From: Sepioteuthis lessoniana
Lineage: Eukaryota; Mollusca; Cephalopoda; Myopsida; Loliginidae
Length of the DNA stretch: 64,000 nucleotides
NCBI GenBank assembly: GCA_963585895.1
Contig: OY757934.1
Coordinates: 38,516,758 to 38,580,757 of the forward strand
Direction of reading: 5' to 3'
Part shown: positions 34,433-45,389 of the stretch, in pieces
Layout: every line of letters begins with the position of its first letter
Position numbering within the stretch: the first letter of the stretch is position 1
The notes under the pieces: model-generated
Seen by the model: only the letters and a program-made list of their open reading frames with translations
Database searches by the model: none
Told to the model about the DNA's origin: nothing
Translations under genes and position numbers: made by a program

Positions 34433-34795
34433 TTTGGTTTGGTTTCTTTGTTTTAATAGCATATCAACCTTTCTACGTTATTTAATGCCAAAACCATCCT
34501 TCTAAAACAACAGTGGTACTATTTAACCCATACCCATATTTACCAACCCCTCCGCTCGGTGTTTAACAAGTTTGAATTCAGAGTTTTCCTTCTCCTCGTC
34601 TAGTTGCTTCACCAAGGCTGAAGAACCCAGTCTGTCCTACTATTTTCCCATAGCTGGAGGGAGAATAATTGGATTCATACTTTTCCCAAGGGTATTAGTG
34701 CTATGAGAAATGCAATCAGCCTCGTCCAGGATTTGAACCATTACGCCACGGGCACCTCCTCTATTTAACCCATACCTGGGAGGATAAGGTTGGTA
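34433..34795 (-). mobile_element. SINE-A, split by SINE-C
   Basis: Tail and 3' body at 34433-34534 ('GGTTTCTTTGTTTTAATAGC' to 'CTATTTAACCCATACC') and resumption at 34761 ('CTATTTAACCCATACCTGGG'), then lost after 'GGATAAGG'. The head is missing. Confidence 0.88.
34535..34760 (-). mobile_element. SINE-C nested in SINE-A, 16-bp target-site duplication
   Basis: SINE-C with internal deletions (about 35 bp missing near the tail and part of the head) sits between two copies of CTATTTAACCCATACC (34519-34534, 34761-34776). Direct proof that SINE-C was active after SINE-A had inserted. Confidence 0.92.
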
Positions 34796-34999
34796 GGTTG
34801 GGTTTGAAGAAAGTTTATATCACACACACAAGTAAAAATACTATTTGGGCGCTCTTGGTTTGTGTAAATCATTCTTTGACACTAAAATTATGACGGACAC
34901 AAAAATCCTTTTCAGCAGTCGGATTTGTTGGCTTTAGAACTTGTTTTGTTTTTTTGTTTTTTTAAGGAGATGGGAGGGTTCAGCAGGTTTATAGAAAAA

Positions 35000-35213
35000 T
35001 ACATATACATACACTACTGGTAAAAAGGTCGCATTTCTTTAAAAAAAACAAAAAAAACACTTTAAAATGAGGTACTTTTGTATTTTTTAAAGTAAAAAAT
35101 CAAATTTCAATACATATACATACACTACTGGTAAAAAGGTCGCATTTCTTTTAAAAAAAACACTTTAAGATTAGGTACTTTTGTATTTTTTGAAAGTAAA
35201 AAATCAAATTTCA
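35000..35213. repeat. 108-bp tandem duplication at the Tc1-like element end
   Basis: ACATACACTACTGGTAAAAA at about 35009 and 35115 begins two similar units, each with 'AAGGTCGCATTTCTTT' and 'GGTACTTTTGTATTTTTT'. The sequence looks like a Tc1-type terminal repeat. It lies just beyond the C-terminal end of the transposase remnant, where a terminal repeat is expected. Confidence 0.75.
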
Positions 35214-35589
35214 ATGATAACTGTATTTGCTTCTGTTTTGACGAAAAATAAGCTCCTAAAAATAAAAAGAAATTATCATACAACTGTATCATATTTTGTC
35301 TTCGTCAATAAAAGTCAACACCTGTTTAGAATGCTACTTTACAAATTCTTGGCATTGTTTCCAACAGTTTTTGAAAAAAGTTGATGGCAGACCTTCCAAA
35401 ACATTCTTCAAAGACTGAAACAGCACTCACTCTTTATATATTCTTTTTAACCTCTCTCACCTCATTCATCTCGTGTTAATTCAGGAGATTGAAGGGGCCT
35501 AGTCATAATTTCCAAAGTTTTCTTGCTTTTTGATTCGAGATAATTTTGACATAGATTCGAAGAATATTCTAGATCATTGTTTTCTTGAA

Positions 35590-36071
35590 TGGTTGCTTGG
35601 TTGTTTTGTTTTACGGTTTATCAACCATTTTCGGGTCATTTAACGCCAAATTAAATTTCAAACAATTCAATTTAGAATAAGTATAGTTTTTTGTTTACAT
35701 ACAGTTAAATGTCAGAACAGTTCAGTTAAAAGTTAAAACGGTTCTGCTTCAAATAATTCAGTTGAGCATTAGTTCGCAGTTTCAATGTCAAAGCAGTTCT
35801 ATTTCAAACAATTCAGTTTAGCATCAGTTCATAGCTTAGTTCTATTTGACCCATAGATTGGACTCTTTCAGGTGCTACCACTCCGAGCCAGAGTGGACCT
35901 GGGAGCGATGTCAATAAATGGGCATACCGCATTCCCCAAAGCCTTAGAATTACTTGAGCCTCATCATCAGATTGTTTGATATCATATCCAGGACACTCGT
36001 TGGGGGGGGGGTCTTACTCCTTTGCAGAGAACTAGTCGGTGTATTCTACACCCCCAGCCAACTGGGCAATG
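35590..36071 (-). mobile_element. SINE-B nested in the Tc1-like pseudogene
   Basis: Tail at 35590 ('TTTATCAACCATTTTCGGG'), four to five internal units, 'GAGCCAGAGTGGACCTGG', 'CTCATCATCAGATTGTTTG', and the start 'CCAACTGGGCAA' at 36071. It splits the transposase just before its 'NDPKHT'-like block. Confidence 0.88.
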
Positions 36072-36644
36072 TTGGAAGATGAATTTTTCCAACCATGCGT
36101 AAACCAGTTAGTCTAGCATCTCCCTTTTTTAATCGAATTGTATTCTTTTTATTGTTGTTGTGGTTGTTGTTGTTGTTTTTTAGGGCTTTTCTTATTCCTT
36201 TGACCTGAATCAAATCTCCAGCCCTCTCTCCTCCAAAACATCCACACACCATAACAGACCCACCACAATGCGTAACTGTTGGAACCAGACATTAATCATT
36301 TAGTCTTTCTTTAGACTTTCTTCTCTTATTCTTAAAAAATTCAAATTTGAACTCATATATCCACAATACATTTTGCTATTTATTCAATTTCCAGTTCTCA
36401 TTTTTTTTTTTTTTTTTTTTTTTGTCCATAACAGTCTTCTGCTTATTCACCTTTCGTAACAGGGGTTCCATCATAGCTATGCGCCCAACTCAGCCTCTCT
36501 GATCCAGGTTGATTCTGCTCAGTTGAGAGCGACACTAGTCGCTGTCAGGAGGAATTAATCTCAGCTGTCAACTCAAGATCAGTTTTTCTTCTGTCTTTTG
36601 CTCTCAATAATCATGTGTTCATGTTTAGCTCTTTTTCTCTTAAC

Positions 36645-36868
36645 ATGTCCTCGTGGTGTAATGGTTAAAGCGCTAGACTGTGGAATCGGATGTAAGAGCG
36701 TTCGAACTCCAGCCGCGTTATTATATTCACTTTCGGACAAATACCCTTGGGAAAGGCATGAACCCTCTCATCTATCGGTTAAATAGTACTACTGCTGTCC
36801 TTTTAGAGGGATAGATTTGGCATTAAATAATCCAAGAAGGTTGATATGCCATTAAACAACACACAAAC
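36645..36868 (+). mobile_element. SINE-A nested in the Tc1-like pseudogene
   Basis: 'TCCTCGTGGTGTAATGGTTA', 'GCGTTCGAACTCCAGCCGCG', 'ACCCTTGGGAAAGGCATGAA', and 'GGTTGATATGCCATTAAACA'. Opposite in orientation to the transposase. Confidence 0.9.
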
Positions 36869-37444
36869 TCGTTCCTAACTGCTTTTGTAATGAATATTAC
36901 ATCCCATGTTTAGAAATCTTCAACTTCTTGGTAATATGTCTTCGAGAGAAGCCTTCTTTGAATAAATCTTTAATCAGTGCCATCATTTCAATGCTTACCT
37001 GCTTTGATTTTTCCTTCTTGTGCAAATTACTGCAAAACTTTAAAAAAAAAACTATGAAAATATTGTTGTAATGTCACAATCTTTTAATTTCTTTAGAAAC
37101 AGCTATGTTGACCCAAATGGATTTTCCTGGTTTAAAACTACCAATGTTATAAAAATCATTTACTGCTGAATCAACATTTTAAAATTTCTACAATCTCAAA
37201 ACGACTACTAAGGTGTTAAAGGTGAAAAAAATGTTTCTCGCACAAGATATTCATAATTTAGTTAAATGTATTGTGGACACCCAAGTCCAAATTTTAGGAT
37301 ATTTCATGTAAAAAAAAAGCTCAGAGAAAAACTGAAAGATAAAATAAATGTGGTTACTAACATTTATTATCTTATACCGTAAAAAGAGATACAAAAACAT
37401 TTCATTTCATGGTGCTTGTTTGAGAAATTCCGAGACTGTTTTTG

Positions 37445-37783
37445 CCTTGAGAGCAATATTGAACAGGTCCTGGAGGCAACACCTAACAAAGCAGCAGCTG
37501 TACGGCCACCTACTACCCATCACGAAAACTATCCAAATTAGACGAACCAGACATACAGGACACTGCTGGAGAAGTAGGAACGAGCTCATAAGTGATGAAC
37601 TCCTATGGACCCCTATACATGGCCGAGCAAAAGCAGGGCAACCAGCTCAAACCTACATACAGCAGCTCTGTGGGGATACGGGGTGTAGCCCTGAGGACCT
37701 GCCAGAAGTGAGGAACGATAAGGAGATGTGGCGAGAAAGGGTCAGGGATATCCGTGCTAATGGCACGACAAGATGATGATGAT
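37445..37783 (+). mobile_element. LINE-2f, 5'-truncated copy with (GAT)n tail
   Basis: The frame from about 37450 to 37776 encodes 'RAILNRSWRQHLTKQQLYGHL', 'RRTRHTGHCWRSRNELI', 'RAKAGQPAQTYIQQLCGDTGC' and 'RERVRDIRANGTTR', close to the copy at 3974-4436. It ends in GATGATGATGATGA at 37769-37783. The upstream part of the 142-codon open frame is unrelated. Confidence 0.85.
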
Positions 37784-37879
37784 GAGGCAATCAGTCAGGA
37801 AGAAAGAAAACTCAAAGTTAAAACCACTTAAATCCCACTTAAAAATTGACCTAGTGTCCATACGGAGGGGTTGGTAAAT
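37784..37879 (+). mobile_element. SINE-C 3' fragment
   Basis: 'GGCAATCAGTCAGGAAGAAAG', 'CCACTTAAAAATTGACCTAG' and 'GGAGGGGTTGGTAAATA' equal the SINE-C tail; 5'-truncated and joined to the GAT repeat. Confidence 0.75.
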
Positions 37880-38084
37880 ACATAGATCTTAGCGTTATAA
37901 ATATACTTTCGTACTACATAGTGATATACTCAAAGAAAGGTCTTATGAAATATATTAGCAATTTTAGACAAACAAAACTGCAACATTGAATGCATGAACC
38001 TTTCTCTATTGTAACGTTGATATTAAAGAATGATAATACATTAACTAGTATAATCATTTTTTACAAGGACTTTTCTTTTTCATT

Positions 38085-38888
38085 GCCCCCCCCCTAACGA
38101 GTGTCCTGGATATGACACTAAACAATCTGATGGTGAGGTTCCAGCAGTGCTGGAGCTTTGAGGAATGCGGAGTACCCCTTCTTTGCCATCGCTCCCAGGT
38201 CCACTCTGGCCCGGAGTGGTAGCACCTGATAGGGTCCTGTCTATGGGTTAAATAGAAATAACAGCATACTAATGCTAAACTGAGTTGTTTGAGTAAACTG
38301 AATAGCTTGAAATAGAAACGTTTTTGACAATTAAACCGTACTTACACTTAAACTGAGTGCTTATGCTTAATTGAATTATTTCAAATAGAACTGTTTTTCG
38401 ACATTAAAACTGTATTTACACTTAACTGAATTATTACATATAACTGCTTGAATAGTTTGAAATGGAAATGTTTTTGACATTTAAACTGTGTACTCATGCT
38501 AAACTGAACTGTTTTCAATAGAACAGATTATTTGGATAAAAATGGATTTGGCGTTGAATAACCTACAAAGGTTGATATGCCATAAAACCAAACAAACCAA
38601 ACCAAACCATCTACTTACACTAAACTGAATTGTTTTAATATAGAACTGTTTTGACATCTAACTGTATGAGACCAAAATCTGTACTTATACTAAACTGATT
38701 TGTTTGAATTAGAACTGTTTGACTAAACTGAATAGCTTGAAATAGAAATGTTTTTCACAATTAAACTGTGTACTCCTGCAAAACTGAATTGTTTGAATTA
38801 GAATTGACTATTTGCATAAAAATGAATTTGGCGTTAAATAACCTACAAAGATTGATTTGCCATAAAACCCAAACTACCAACCAACCAT
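38085..38888 (+). mobile_element. SINE-B, composite of one full copy and one extra 3' portion
   Basis: The first copy runs from about 38096 ('CGAGTGTCCTGGATATGACA') to the tail near 38606. Then three to four internal units plus a second tail follow (38607-38888). Either a SINE-B landed inside another, or unequal exchange duplicated the repeats. A T-rich flank precedes it. Confidence 0.82.
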
Positions 38889-38993
38889 TTTCTTTTTCAA
38901 CAAAATTTTCTCCCAAGTTAAAGAAATAAAATTTATTGAATTTGTTGATTCTGTGTTTTATTCAATCATTTATGCACTTTTCTGCTATACATA

Positions 38994-39547
38994 TGCAATA
39001 TAATGGCCGAGGGATTTCGTTTTATATATCTTGCCTTTGGGTTTAGTTAAGCTGGGAACCTTTCGGCTCAGCACATGGGTTAATTAGGTGCAAACTTGAG
39101 CACAGGTGTTGAGGCGTGCGCGGGGAGGATGTGTCGCTCACAGATGTCAAAATAAAAATCCCAGATAGAAAGGTTGACCAGTGGATATGAATGACGTCAT
39201 GCACTGGAAGCGCACTCGGAGGATTTTGGGGATTTTGAAAAAGTCAGAGTTGAGAACTAGAACGGGAAGGGTTGACTTTCGGGGCTCACTGAGGCCAGAC
39301 AAATTTGTGCGCTACTGGCGCCACACGTGTTCGTGGGTGGGGGGGGAGATGAAAAAGCCAGCATAGAAAGAATGTGCATCTCTCTCTTCCTTATGTCAAA
39401 ACCTTTAAACTCAAAGGTTATAAAAAGTTTCGTACCTGAACTAAGAAGTCGTAAGTGTTTTTAGTGTTTCGGGATTCCTATGTTCTATGTATATATGTTA
39501 TGAACATTCTATGTACGTTTCACATATTAATGTATGGCTACGTTACA
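38994..39547 (+). mobile_element. solo LTR, LTR-1 family, 554 bp
   Basis: Begins TGCAATATAATGGCCG and ends GCTACGTTACA, flanked by CATA at 38990-38993 and 39548-39551. TGACGTCA lies at 39192-39199 with GGAAG just after. TATAAAAAGTTTCGTACC near 39419 marks the TATA/poly(A)-type region. Aligns along its length with 30308-30855 (minus strand) and 49630-50197. No retroviral-type coding sequence adjoins. Confidence 0.85.
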
Positions 39548-39725
39548 CATACATTCATAAATAAGTTCATTCATACACATAGACATACATTCAATCACAC
39601 ATTTATACACATTTTCATACGTGCGTATACATTCATACACGTACATATATGTATACAGACACATATACACGCATTCATATATGCACATATGCATACACTT
39701 AATCATACATACATACATACATACA
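39548..39725. repeat. degenerate (CATA)n/(CATT)n array
   Basis: ACATACATTCATACACAT-type units follow the LTR directly. The overlapping frames rich in I, H, Y and T are its translations. Confidence 0.8.
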
Positions 39726-40106
39726 AATCTATTTACTGTCGCCCTTTTCCAGACAATGGCGTATATGTCGACCAGCAAACATCGACTCAATATTCTTGTG
39801 GATTTTTATGCACTGTCCTACCTTTATTGAAAATAACTTTACTCGTCTCTTGAAAAGAAACGGATATTGCGTGTTTCTTGTCAAAAGATTGGAACATAAT
39901 TTGATGCTTCCATAAATATTAACTTGATCTTCGACAATCTTACATTGCTTTGAAAAATTTTACCTCAGGGAAAAAATCAGAGATCGATTGTTTACATAAA
40001 GGCCTTTCATAGTGCCAGTCAAACACCTATAAACACATTTATATTCACTGAGAATTTTTTAAAAAGAAAAAGCCTGCAACAAACATAAAGTATGTATGTA
40101 TGTATT

Positions 40107-40373
40107 TATCCAACCCTTCTGCCAAAAGAAGGATGGGACATGAGGTCTAATTTTTAAGCGAAATACAGATGATTGAATTCAGAATTGTCCTTCTCCTTGC
40201 AACCAAAACTGAAGAATAGTTTGTACTCTTACTTAGCCATAGCTGGAAGGAGAAGAGATGGATTCATGATTTTTTCAAGGACTTTAGAGCAAAGGGAAAT
40301 GAAAACAGCTTCGTCCTAAATTTGAACTCGGGTCACCAATTCCTTTTCCTTCGGCGATAACTATCACACTATA
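40107..40373 (-). mobile_element. SINE-C, old copy
   Basis: 'GGGACATGAGGTCTAATTTT', 'ATTGAATTCAGAATTGTCC', 'AGCCATAGCTGGAAGGAGAA' and 'AATTTGAACTCGGG' keep SINE-C order but are substituted throughout. Not to be confused with the young SINE-C 60 bp downstream. Confidence 0.75.
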
Positions 40374-40401
40374 TATGTGTATATGTGTGTATGTGCGTGC
40401 G

Positions 40402-40432
<31 letters not shown>

Positions 40433-40435
40433 CAG

Positions 40436-40713
40436 GTGCCCGTGATGTAATGGTTATCGTCGTAGGAAATGGACACGGCGACACGAGTTCAAATCCTGGA
40501 CGAGACTGATTGCATTTCACATAGCACTAATACCCTTGGGAAAGGTATGAAACCAATTATTCTCCATCCAGCTATGGGTAAATAGTAGGGCAGACTAGGT
40601 TCTTCAGCCTTGGTGGGGTAACTAGTCTAGGAGAAAGAAAACTGTGAATTCAAACCTGTTAAACTCCACTTAAAAATTGACCTTGTGTCATATCCTGCCC
40701 GAGCAGAGGTGTT

Positions 40714-40720
<7 letters not shown>
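40436..40720 (+). mobile_element. SINE-C, full-length young copy flanked by (TA)n
   Basis: Best consensus-like copy: A box in 'CCGTGATGTAATGGTTATCG', B box in 'CGAGTTCAAATCCTGGACG', 'ACCCTTGGGAAAGGTATGAA', 'GGCAGACTAGGTTCTTCAGC' and the tail 'GAGCAGAGGTGTTGGTAAAT'. TA arrays lie on both sides (40402-40429, 40721-40744), hinting that a (TA)n tract was the target. Confidence 0.92.
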
Positions 40721-40744
<24 letters not shown>

Positions 40745-42814
40745 CATTATTATTATCATCAAGTAGTAATAATAGCACGGAGTTCCCTGACACTCTCTTG
40801 CCATCTATCCCAATCATCCATCGTTCCCGATAGGTCCTCTAGAATACATCCAGTGCTTGTACAAAGCTGATGTTTGTAAATACTTGCTGGTTGACCAACA
40901 CTGGCACATCCATATTCAGGAGTGTCCATTATGACTTGTTCGTCTCACTTGGATAATTTGAGAGATTGGAGGCTAGTGGCCGCGCAGCAGCTATTTTTTG
41001 GGAAGAACTGCTTCCTGGATTCATTCAAAACAACACGTTGCATTCTTGTATAGTTCGATGGAGCTTCTACTCCAAGAGTTTCGTTAAAATCCAGATGGTG
41101 CATCTATGTAGTAGTATTATCCAGCCACAGATTAAATGATATCTCGTTTTATTCTATCAGAGAGATCAGATTTCCATATGATCAATAACCTGTCAAAAGC
41201 AGTTCATACCTTCCGGGTGCGTATGTTTACATTGCTTTCCGTAGATGAAATGTTTCTGCTGAGGTACGGGAACTGGTATAATTTTGAAAGATTACCACTT
41301 AAGAAGAGATAGCTACTTCATGAACTCAGTTTTATCAGGCCAATGACCCCGGCTGCTTGCTGCGGGCTGTGCAGCTGGGATTCGGTTTGGCTGTATTCTC
41401 AAGAAGCGTTAGATCATCTGCATAGTCTGCATCTATCATTGTTTCTGAGGAATATCTTCTTATGCTTTATAATTTAAAAACGTTTTCTTTTATTTGAGAT
41501 ATTGATATTGGTAGTACGTAGTCTAACAAATTATAAACAGATATGGTTCTAATATGTCTCCTCGCAAGAAACCAATAAAAATATCGAAGATAACAGAATC
41601 ATCATCAACTGAGCAAAGCATTACTTGGTATTTATCGTACATCTCACCAACCAGACGAGTGTGGGACAAGGCCATTTCAGATGAGTTCGAGCGCAGGGCC
41701 GTAGCACAATCACACCCGGCGGTACCAAAAATGCCCTTGAGCCCCGTTGGCATTCCCCGCGTGTTTTTATAAAGTATCATTAACCTGGTAAAAAGGTTCT
41801 TTGCGAAGACCATATGCTAGTATTGTTTGCTCCATCTTTTTTCTGAGTATGGAATCAAATGCCTTGGAGAAATCTACGAACATTTCCTCAATATTTTTTG
41901 CATCAACTCCTTCGATTATTTGACAGATAGTCTGAATCTGTGATGTTGTGGATCGATTTCTTTAAAAGCTGTTATGATTTTTCTATAAATGTTCTCAACT
42001 GCATGTTGGATATGATTGAGGGGTATTAAAACCATTAACGACTATAGTAATAAGAGTTATGACCTTGTAGTTCTTAGCGATTCCGAGGTCCTCTTTTTTT
42101 GGTGACGCGACTAGATACAGCACTTCACCCTTTTCTCTATTAAGTTTTGTTTATAGGCAGCGTTGCATAATCGATAAAGTATATCATCAAATTTTCTGGT
42201 CTTCAGGAGGTATTTCGTCGAGTTTCTGCAGCTTTTCTGCATTTATTTCTTCTTTTTTTTTTCTTCTTAGTACTGGGTCAAGTTCTTCCTCCGTAAGTTG
42301 ACATAGTTTGATGTCTCATTGGCTATTTATAATTTCTTTAAGAGTTTTTTCTGTGATTTCTGGAGGGTTTCCATGCAGATTCTTGGAATCACCTTTCCAC
42401 TTTTGAAATATTTTTCCCTGGCTGTTAGCTTTTAATTTTGTTCTCGATGAGCTTTTCCTTCTGCTTATTTCATTTACTGTCTGCTATGCTAATTGCTACC
42501 AAGCTTCCGATTTTATTAATTTCACCTTAAATGTATTCTAGTTGTTCTTTATGATATGTTTTAGCTAACTCTGAACTTTGTTAAATTTCTGTCCATTTGT
42601 TGCATATTTTTTAAATTAAACAATCATACTCTTTTGACGTTATCTCGTTTTTCTCTAACTGCCATTGATTCCCATGGAACCATACATTTAGCTCTTGGTT
42701 TGGTTTGTATACAATCGGCTTCTATTTCTTTATAGGCGGTAACATAGTCTTTATACTTGTAATTAGGATTATGTCTTTCAGACGTCTCCTGCAGGGTATT
42801 GTTGTATCGTGATA

Positions 42815-43352
42815 CGGAAGAGATACACAGTGAAATAAGGAGTTAATTATTTAATAACTCAAGTGGTACAGGGGGGGTCCTCGTGGTGTAATGGTTAAAG
42901 CAATGGACTGCGGAATCGTAGTAAGCAAGTTCGTACACCAGTCGCGCGATTACGTTCACTTTCGGGCAAATACCATTGGGAAAGTTATGAACCCCCTTAT
43001 CCTCCCAGCTATGGATAAAATAGCACCACTACTTCAAGGAGAATAGCATTGGCATTAGATAACCTACAAAGGTTGATATGCCATTAAACAAAGAAACCAA
43101 ACGAAACCAATCAAGTGGTACAGTCCAAACAAATATTATAAGTCACGTGCTGTGGGTGTTACTTCCGAAGTTGGTCTTATTACTGACTGGGATCTTGCAG
43201 AACTCTCTCGTGCTTAAGAAACACGACGTCTTTTATACCTCCGTGATACCGGAAGTCACGTGGTACGAGCCTCTATACGACAGGTATCAAACTTGTTTGT
43301 TACATTATTCGTATTTGTTTTTTATTCACTATCACCAAGAGAGGACCAGTCA
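42815..43352. other. unassigned insertion around SINE-A
   Basis: Breaks the RTE-like order and matches none of the other families. 'AAGTCACGTG' motifs occur at 43132 and 43253. Possibly another LTR, but only one copy is here. Confidence 0.3.
42871..43110 (+). mobile_element. SINE-A, full-length with 12-bp target-site duplication
   Basis: 'TCCTCGTGGTGTAATGGTTA', 'GCAAGTTCGTACACCAGTCG', and the tail 'GGTTGATATGCCATTAAACA' with (AAACC)n. Flanked by TCAAGTGGTACA at 42859-42870 and 43111-43122. Confidence 0.93.
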
Positions 43353-43870
43353 TGTTGTGAAACTTTATAAGTTTGTTTCTTATTATTTAGTTTGGTAAGG
43401 CTTCGAATACTCGGTATCTCTGGTTCAGGTGTCGTAGTCAGACGGACCACTCGCATGTCAGCGCGGAAAGGATATGATAATCATCAACTATCATAATAAA
43501 CTCACAGAGAGGATATGGGGCTGGAGTGAATTGAGTGAGTAGTTGACGTCATACCCAGAAGGGATGGTCTGAGAATTTAAGGATTTTGAACAGAGAGAGT
43601 TGAGGTTCGACCACTGAAGCGCTAGGCTGGGTTTTTCGGATCCGATCAGAGGAGATCAATTTGGGTCTCGACCGGCAGAGATGAGTTGAGATCTTTGACA
43701 CCATGAAATGTTGGGGGGGGGGTCAGCATATTATGGTTAGCGTAGGCTTTTATGATTTACGTCTCTCTCTTCGTGTCGCCAAGAACTGAGGGTTGAAATA
43801 AATAAACCCGTTCGTATCGCTTGTATTATTATTGTTATTATTGATATCATTATGGCTATATCACAAGAAG
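43353..43870 (+). mobile_element. LTR-2 family LTR-like unit
   Basis: Shares with 48857-49560 the order 'AAAGGATATGA', 'CATAATAAAC', 'TGACGTCA' (43544-43551) with 'CCCAGAAG', 'GAGTTGAG' repeats, 'TCTCTCTC..CGTGTC', and 'AATAAATAAACCCGTTCGT'. Probably starts TGTTGTGAAAC at 43353; the 3' boundary is not certain. Non-coding. Confidence 0.6.
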
Positions 43871-43899
43871 ATACTCCTTCAAAAATGAGTATACCTCAC

Positions 43900-44085
43900 A
43901 ATTCTAAGGGTAACTACTGGAGAAGCAAGGATGAACTCATAAGTGACATTTTTCTATAGACCTCTACACATAGACGTGTCAGTGTTGGCCAACCAGCGAG
44001 AACTTCAGCTCTTTGCAGACACAGGATATACTTTGGAAGACCTGTCGGTAGCGATGGATGAGAGCAGGGGAAATCCGTGCTGTCA
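43900..44085 (+). mobile_element. LINE-2f C-terminal fragment
   Basis: 'CTGGAGAAGCAAGGATGAAC' (..WRSKDELI), 'TTTGGAAGACCTGTCGGTAG' (LEDLSVAMDE) and 'GGGGAAATCCGTGCTG' (..EIRA) are in frame pieces. It lacks the GAT tail. Confidence 0.65.
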
Positions 44086-45270
44086 AATCAACTTGATTAT
44101 CTTTATGAATAAATAATCTTGCTATGCTTAAGAGGTATTTTGGTGAGTGTAAATAAATAGCTTTCCCTTCTTTTTTTAGAATTTAGTGTTTACCTATGCA
44201 AACCTTTTCTCGGAAGAAAACTCTGCTTGATATGTGACATTTCTGTTTGACGAGTTTTGTAAGCAGAATCTTTTTATTTCTGTCCTGGTCTATTTAAGCC
44301 TTCATGGCTCTATCGATGAGCAGAACATTGTGTTTGTGAATATGTTGGACAAGGGAAGACAGCTCGCTATAGAAGGTGTGATATCCGTTTCATTTCTGCT
44401 ATTGTTTGGACTGTAGCAAAAGACAATTGTTGCGCAGAAGCTGCCATTAAATGTAGCACAAATCATTCTTTGTTGGCTTCTGTCAAAGGTATTTGGTGAT
44501 TTTAAGTCACTGAGAAGCATTCTTACGTCTTCAATGGAGGTGTTCATGGAGTTTTTCCACGTAGATGATGACGCATAAGTCTGTCTATTATCGGGATTAT
44601 GATATTTTAGTTCTAGTTGACAATGATAATATCTATCTTCCAGTATGCATATGACGTCTACATTCTGCTCTGGTAGCTGGTTAATTGTGTTTAATGTTCT
44701 AACGTTAAAAGTTGCTATGATGACAATGCTTTTAAGCTACGTTTGGTTTGGTATGGGCTCTGTAGCTGATTCTTCAAAGACTCAAGCCAAAACTCCGACC
44801 TCAGCAGAACGAACCTCTTGTTTACCAGCGTGAAAGGCGATGCAGTTTGCGCGTATGGTTTGAATAAGAGTCATGGCAATCTTTCGGTGGCCTTTTTTTT
44901 CTCATCAATTGATGCCACCCAAGAAAAAATTAGTAGCTGTAGTTTCCTGACTGAACTATTTAATCCTAGCCGTTGACCTATAAAGTTCCTCTGTTGAGCC
45001 GACTTTGGATTCATTCGCCTTACTTTACATCCCCCTTGCTGCATTCGATGGTTTCCATTGCTATTAACTTTTGTGGATTGTATAATATCCTCCATCAGGA
45101 ATTGCTATCCCTGACAAGCTGAGGCAGGATAACTGAAAGATTATGACAGTTGCATATTTGAATTTTGCAGAGTTTAACCTCTCCGGTTTGATCGAGGTTT
45201 TATTGTTGTAGAGTTATACATTTCTTGCGCTACCATGTAAGGTTTAAAACTTTTTCTTTCTCCAGAAAAA

Positions 45271-45389
45271 GAGGGGATGTCCTCGTGGTGTAATGGTTAA
45301 AGCAATGGACTGCAGAATCATTGTAAACGAGTTCGTATTCCAGTCACGTTATAATATTCACTTTAAACATTAAACAAAAAAAAAAAAAG
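45271..45389 (+). mobile_element. SINE-A with internal deletion
   Basis: Intact tRNA-like head to 'CACGTTATAATATTCACTTT', then directly 'AAACATTAAAC' and poly-A: roughly 120-135 internal bases are absent. AAAAAGAGG at 45266-45274 and AAAAGAGG after the poly-A look like a target-site duplication, so the deleted form itself may have transposed. Confidence 0.85.

Larger units (their letters stand above)
35220..37060 (-). pseudogene. Tc1-like transposase pseudogene with two SINE insertions
   Basis: Read on the minus strand from about 37020 downward. An N-terminal HTH-like segment 'MMALIKDLFKEGFSRRHITKK' is followed by 'LKISKHG'. After the SINE-A gap comes 'GRIAMMEPLLRKVNKQK', then 'GGSVMVCGCFGGERAGDLIQ' (near 36250) with an asparagine-rich insertion, 'LTGLRMVGKI', the SINE-B gap, and 'NNDLEYSSNLCQNYLESKKQ'. 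That last part corresponds to the Tc1 'NDPKHT' catalytic block with D replaced. It ends 'LFQSLKNVLEGLPSTFF'. A Tc1 transposase cuts and pastes its own ends with a DD(34)E-type triad (family knowledge). Stops and shifts are many. SINE-A (36645-36868) and SINE-B (35590-36071) interrupt it. Confidence 0.8.
40742..45100 (-). mobile_element. LINE-2f relative: near-full-span antisense RTE-like copy with nested insertions
   Basis: The 3' end is ATC/ATT repeats at 40744-40770. The RT lies at about 40780-42800, with the catalytic 'RRYSSETMIDADYADDLTLL' on the minus strand near 41400-41460 (YADD intact). 'HNPNYKYKDYVTAYKEIEADC' near 42720-42780 links the domains. The APE-type endonuclease remnant is at about 44140-44740: 'TWKNSMNTSIEDVRMLLSDL', 'ICATFNGSFCATIVFCYSPN' and, upstream, 'TIIATFNVRTLNTINQLPEQN'. 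SINE-A (42871-43110), LTR-2 (43353-43870) and a sense LINE-2f fragment (43900-44085) lie between RT and endonuclease. RTE elements encode exactly this APE-RT order in one frame. Many stops. Confidence 0.75.

Noticed and set aside
43078..43398. 106-codon plus-strand frame
   Set aside because: Starts in the SINE-A tail and runs through unassigned DNA; no domain or composition typical of a gene.
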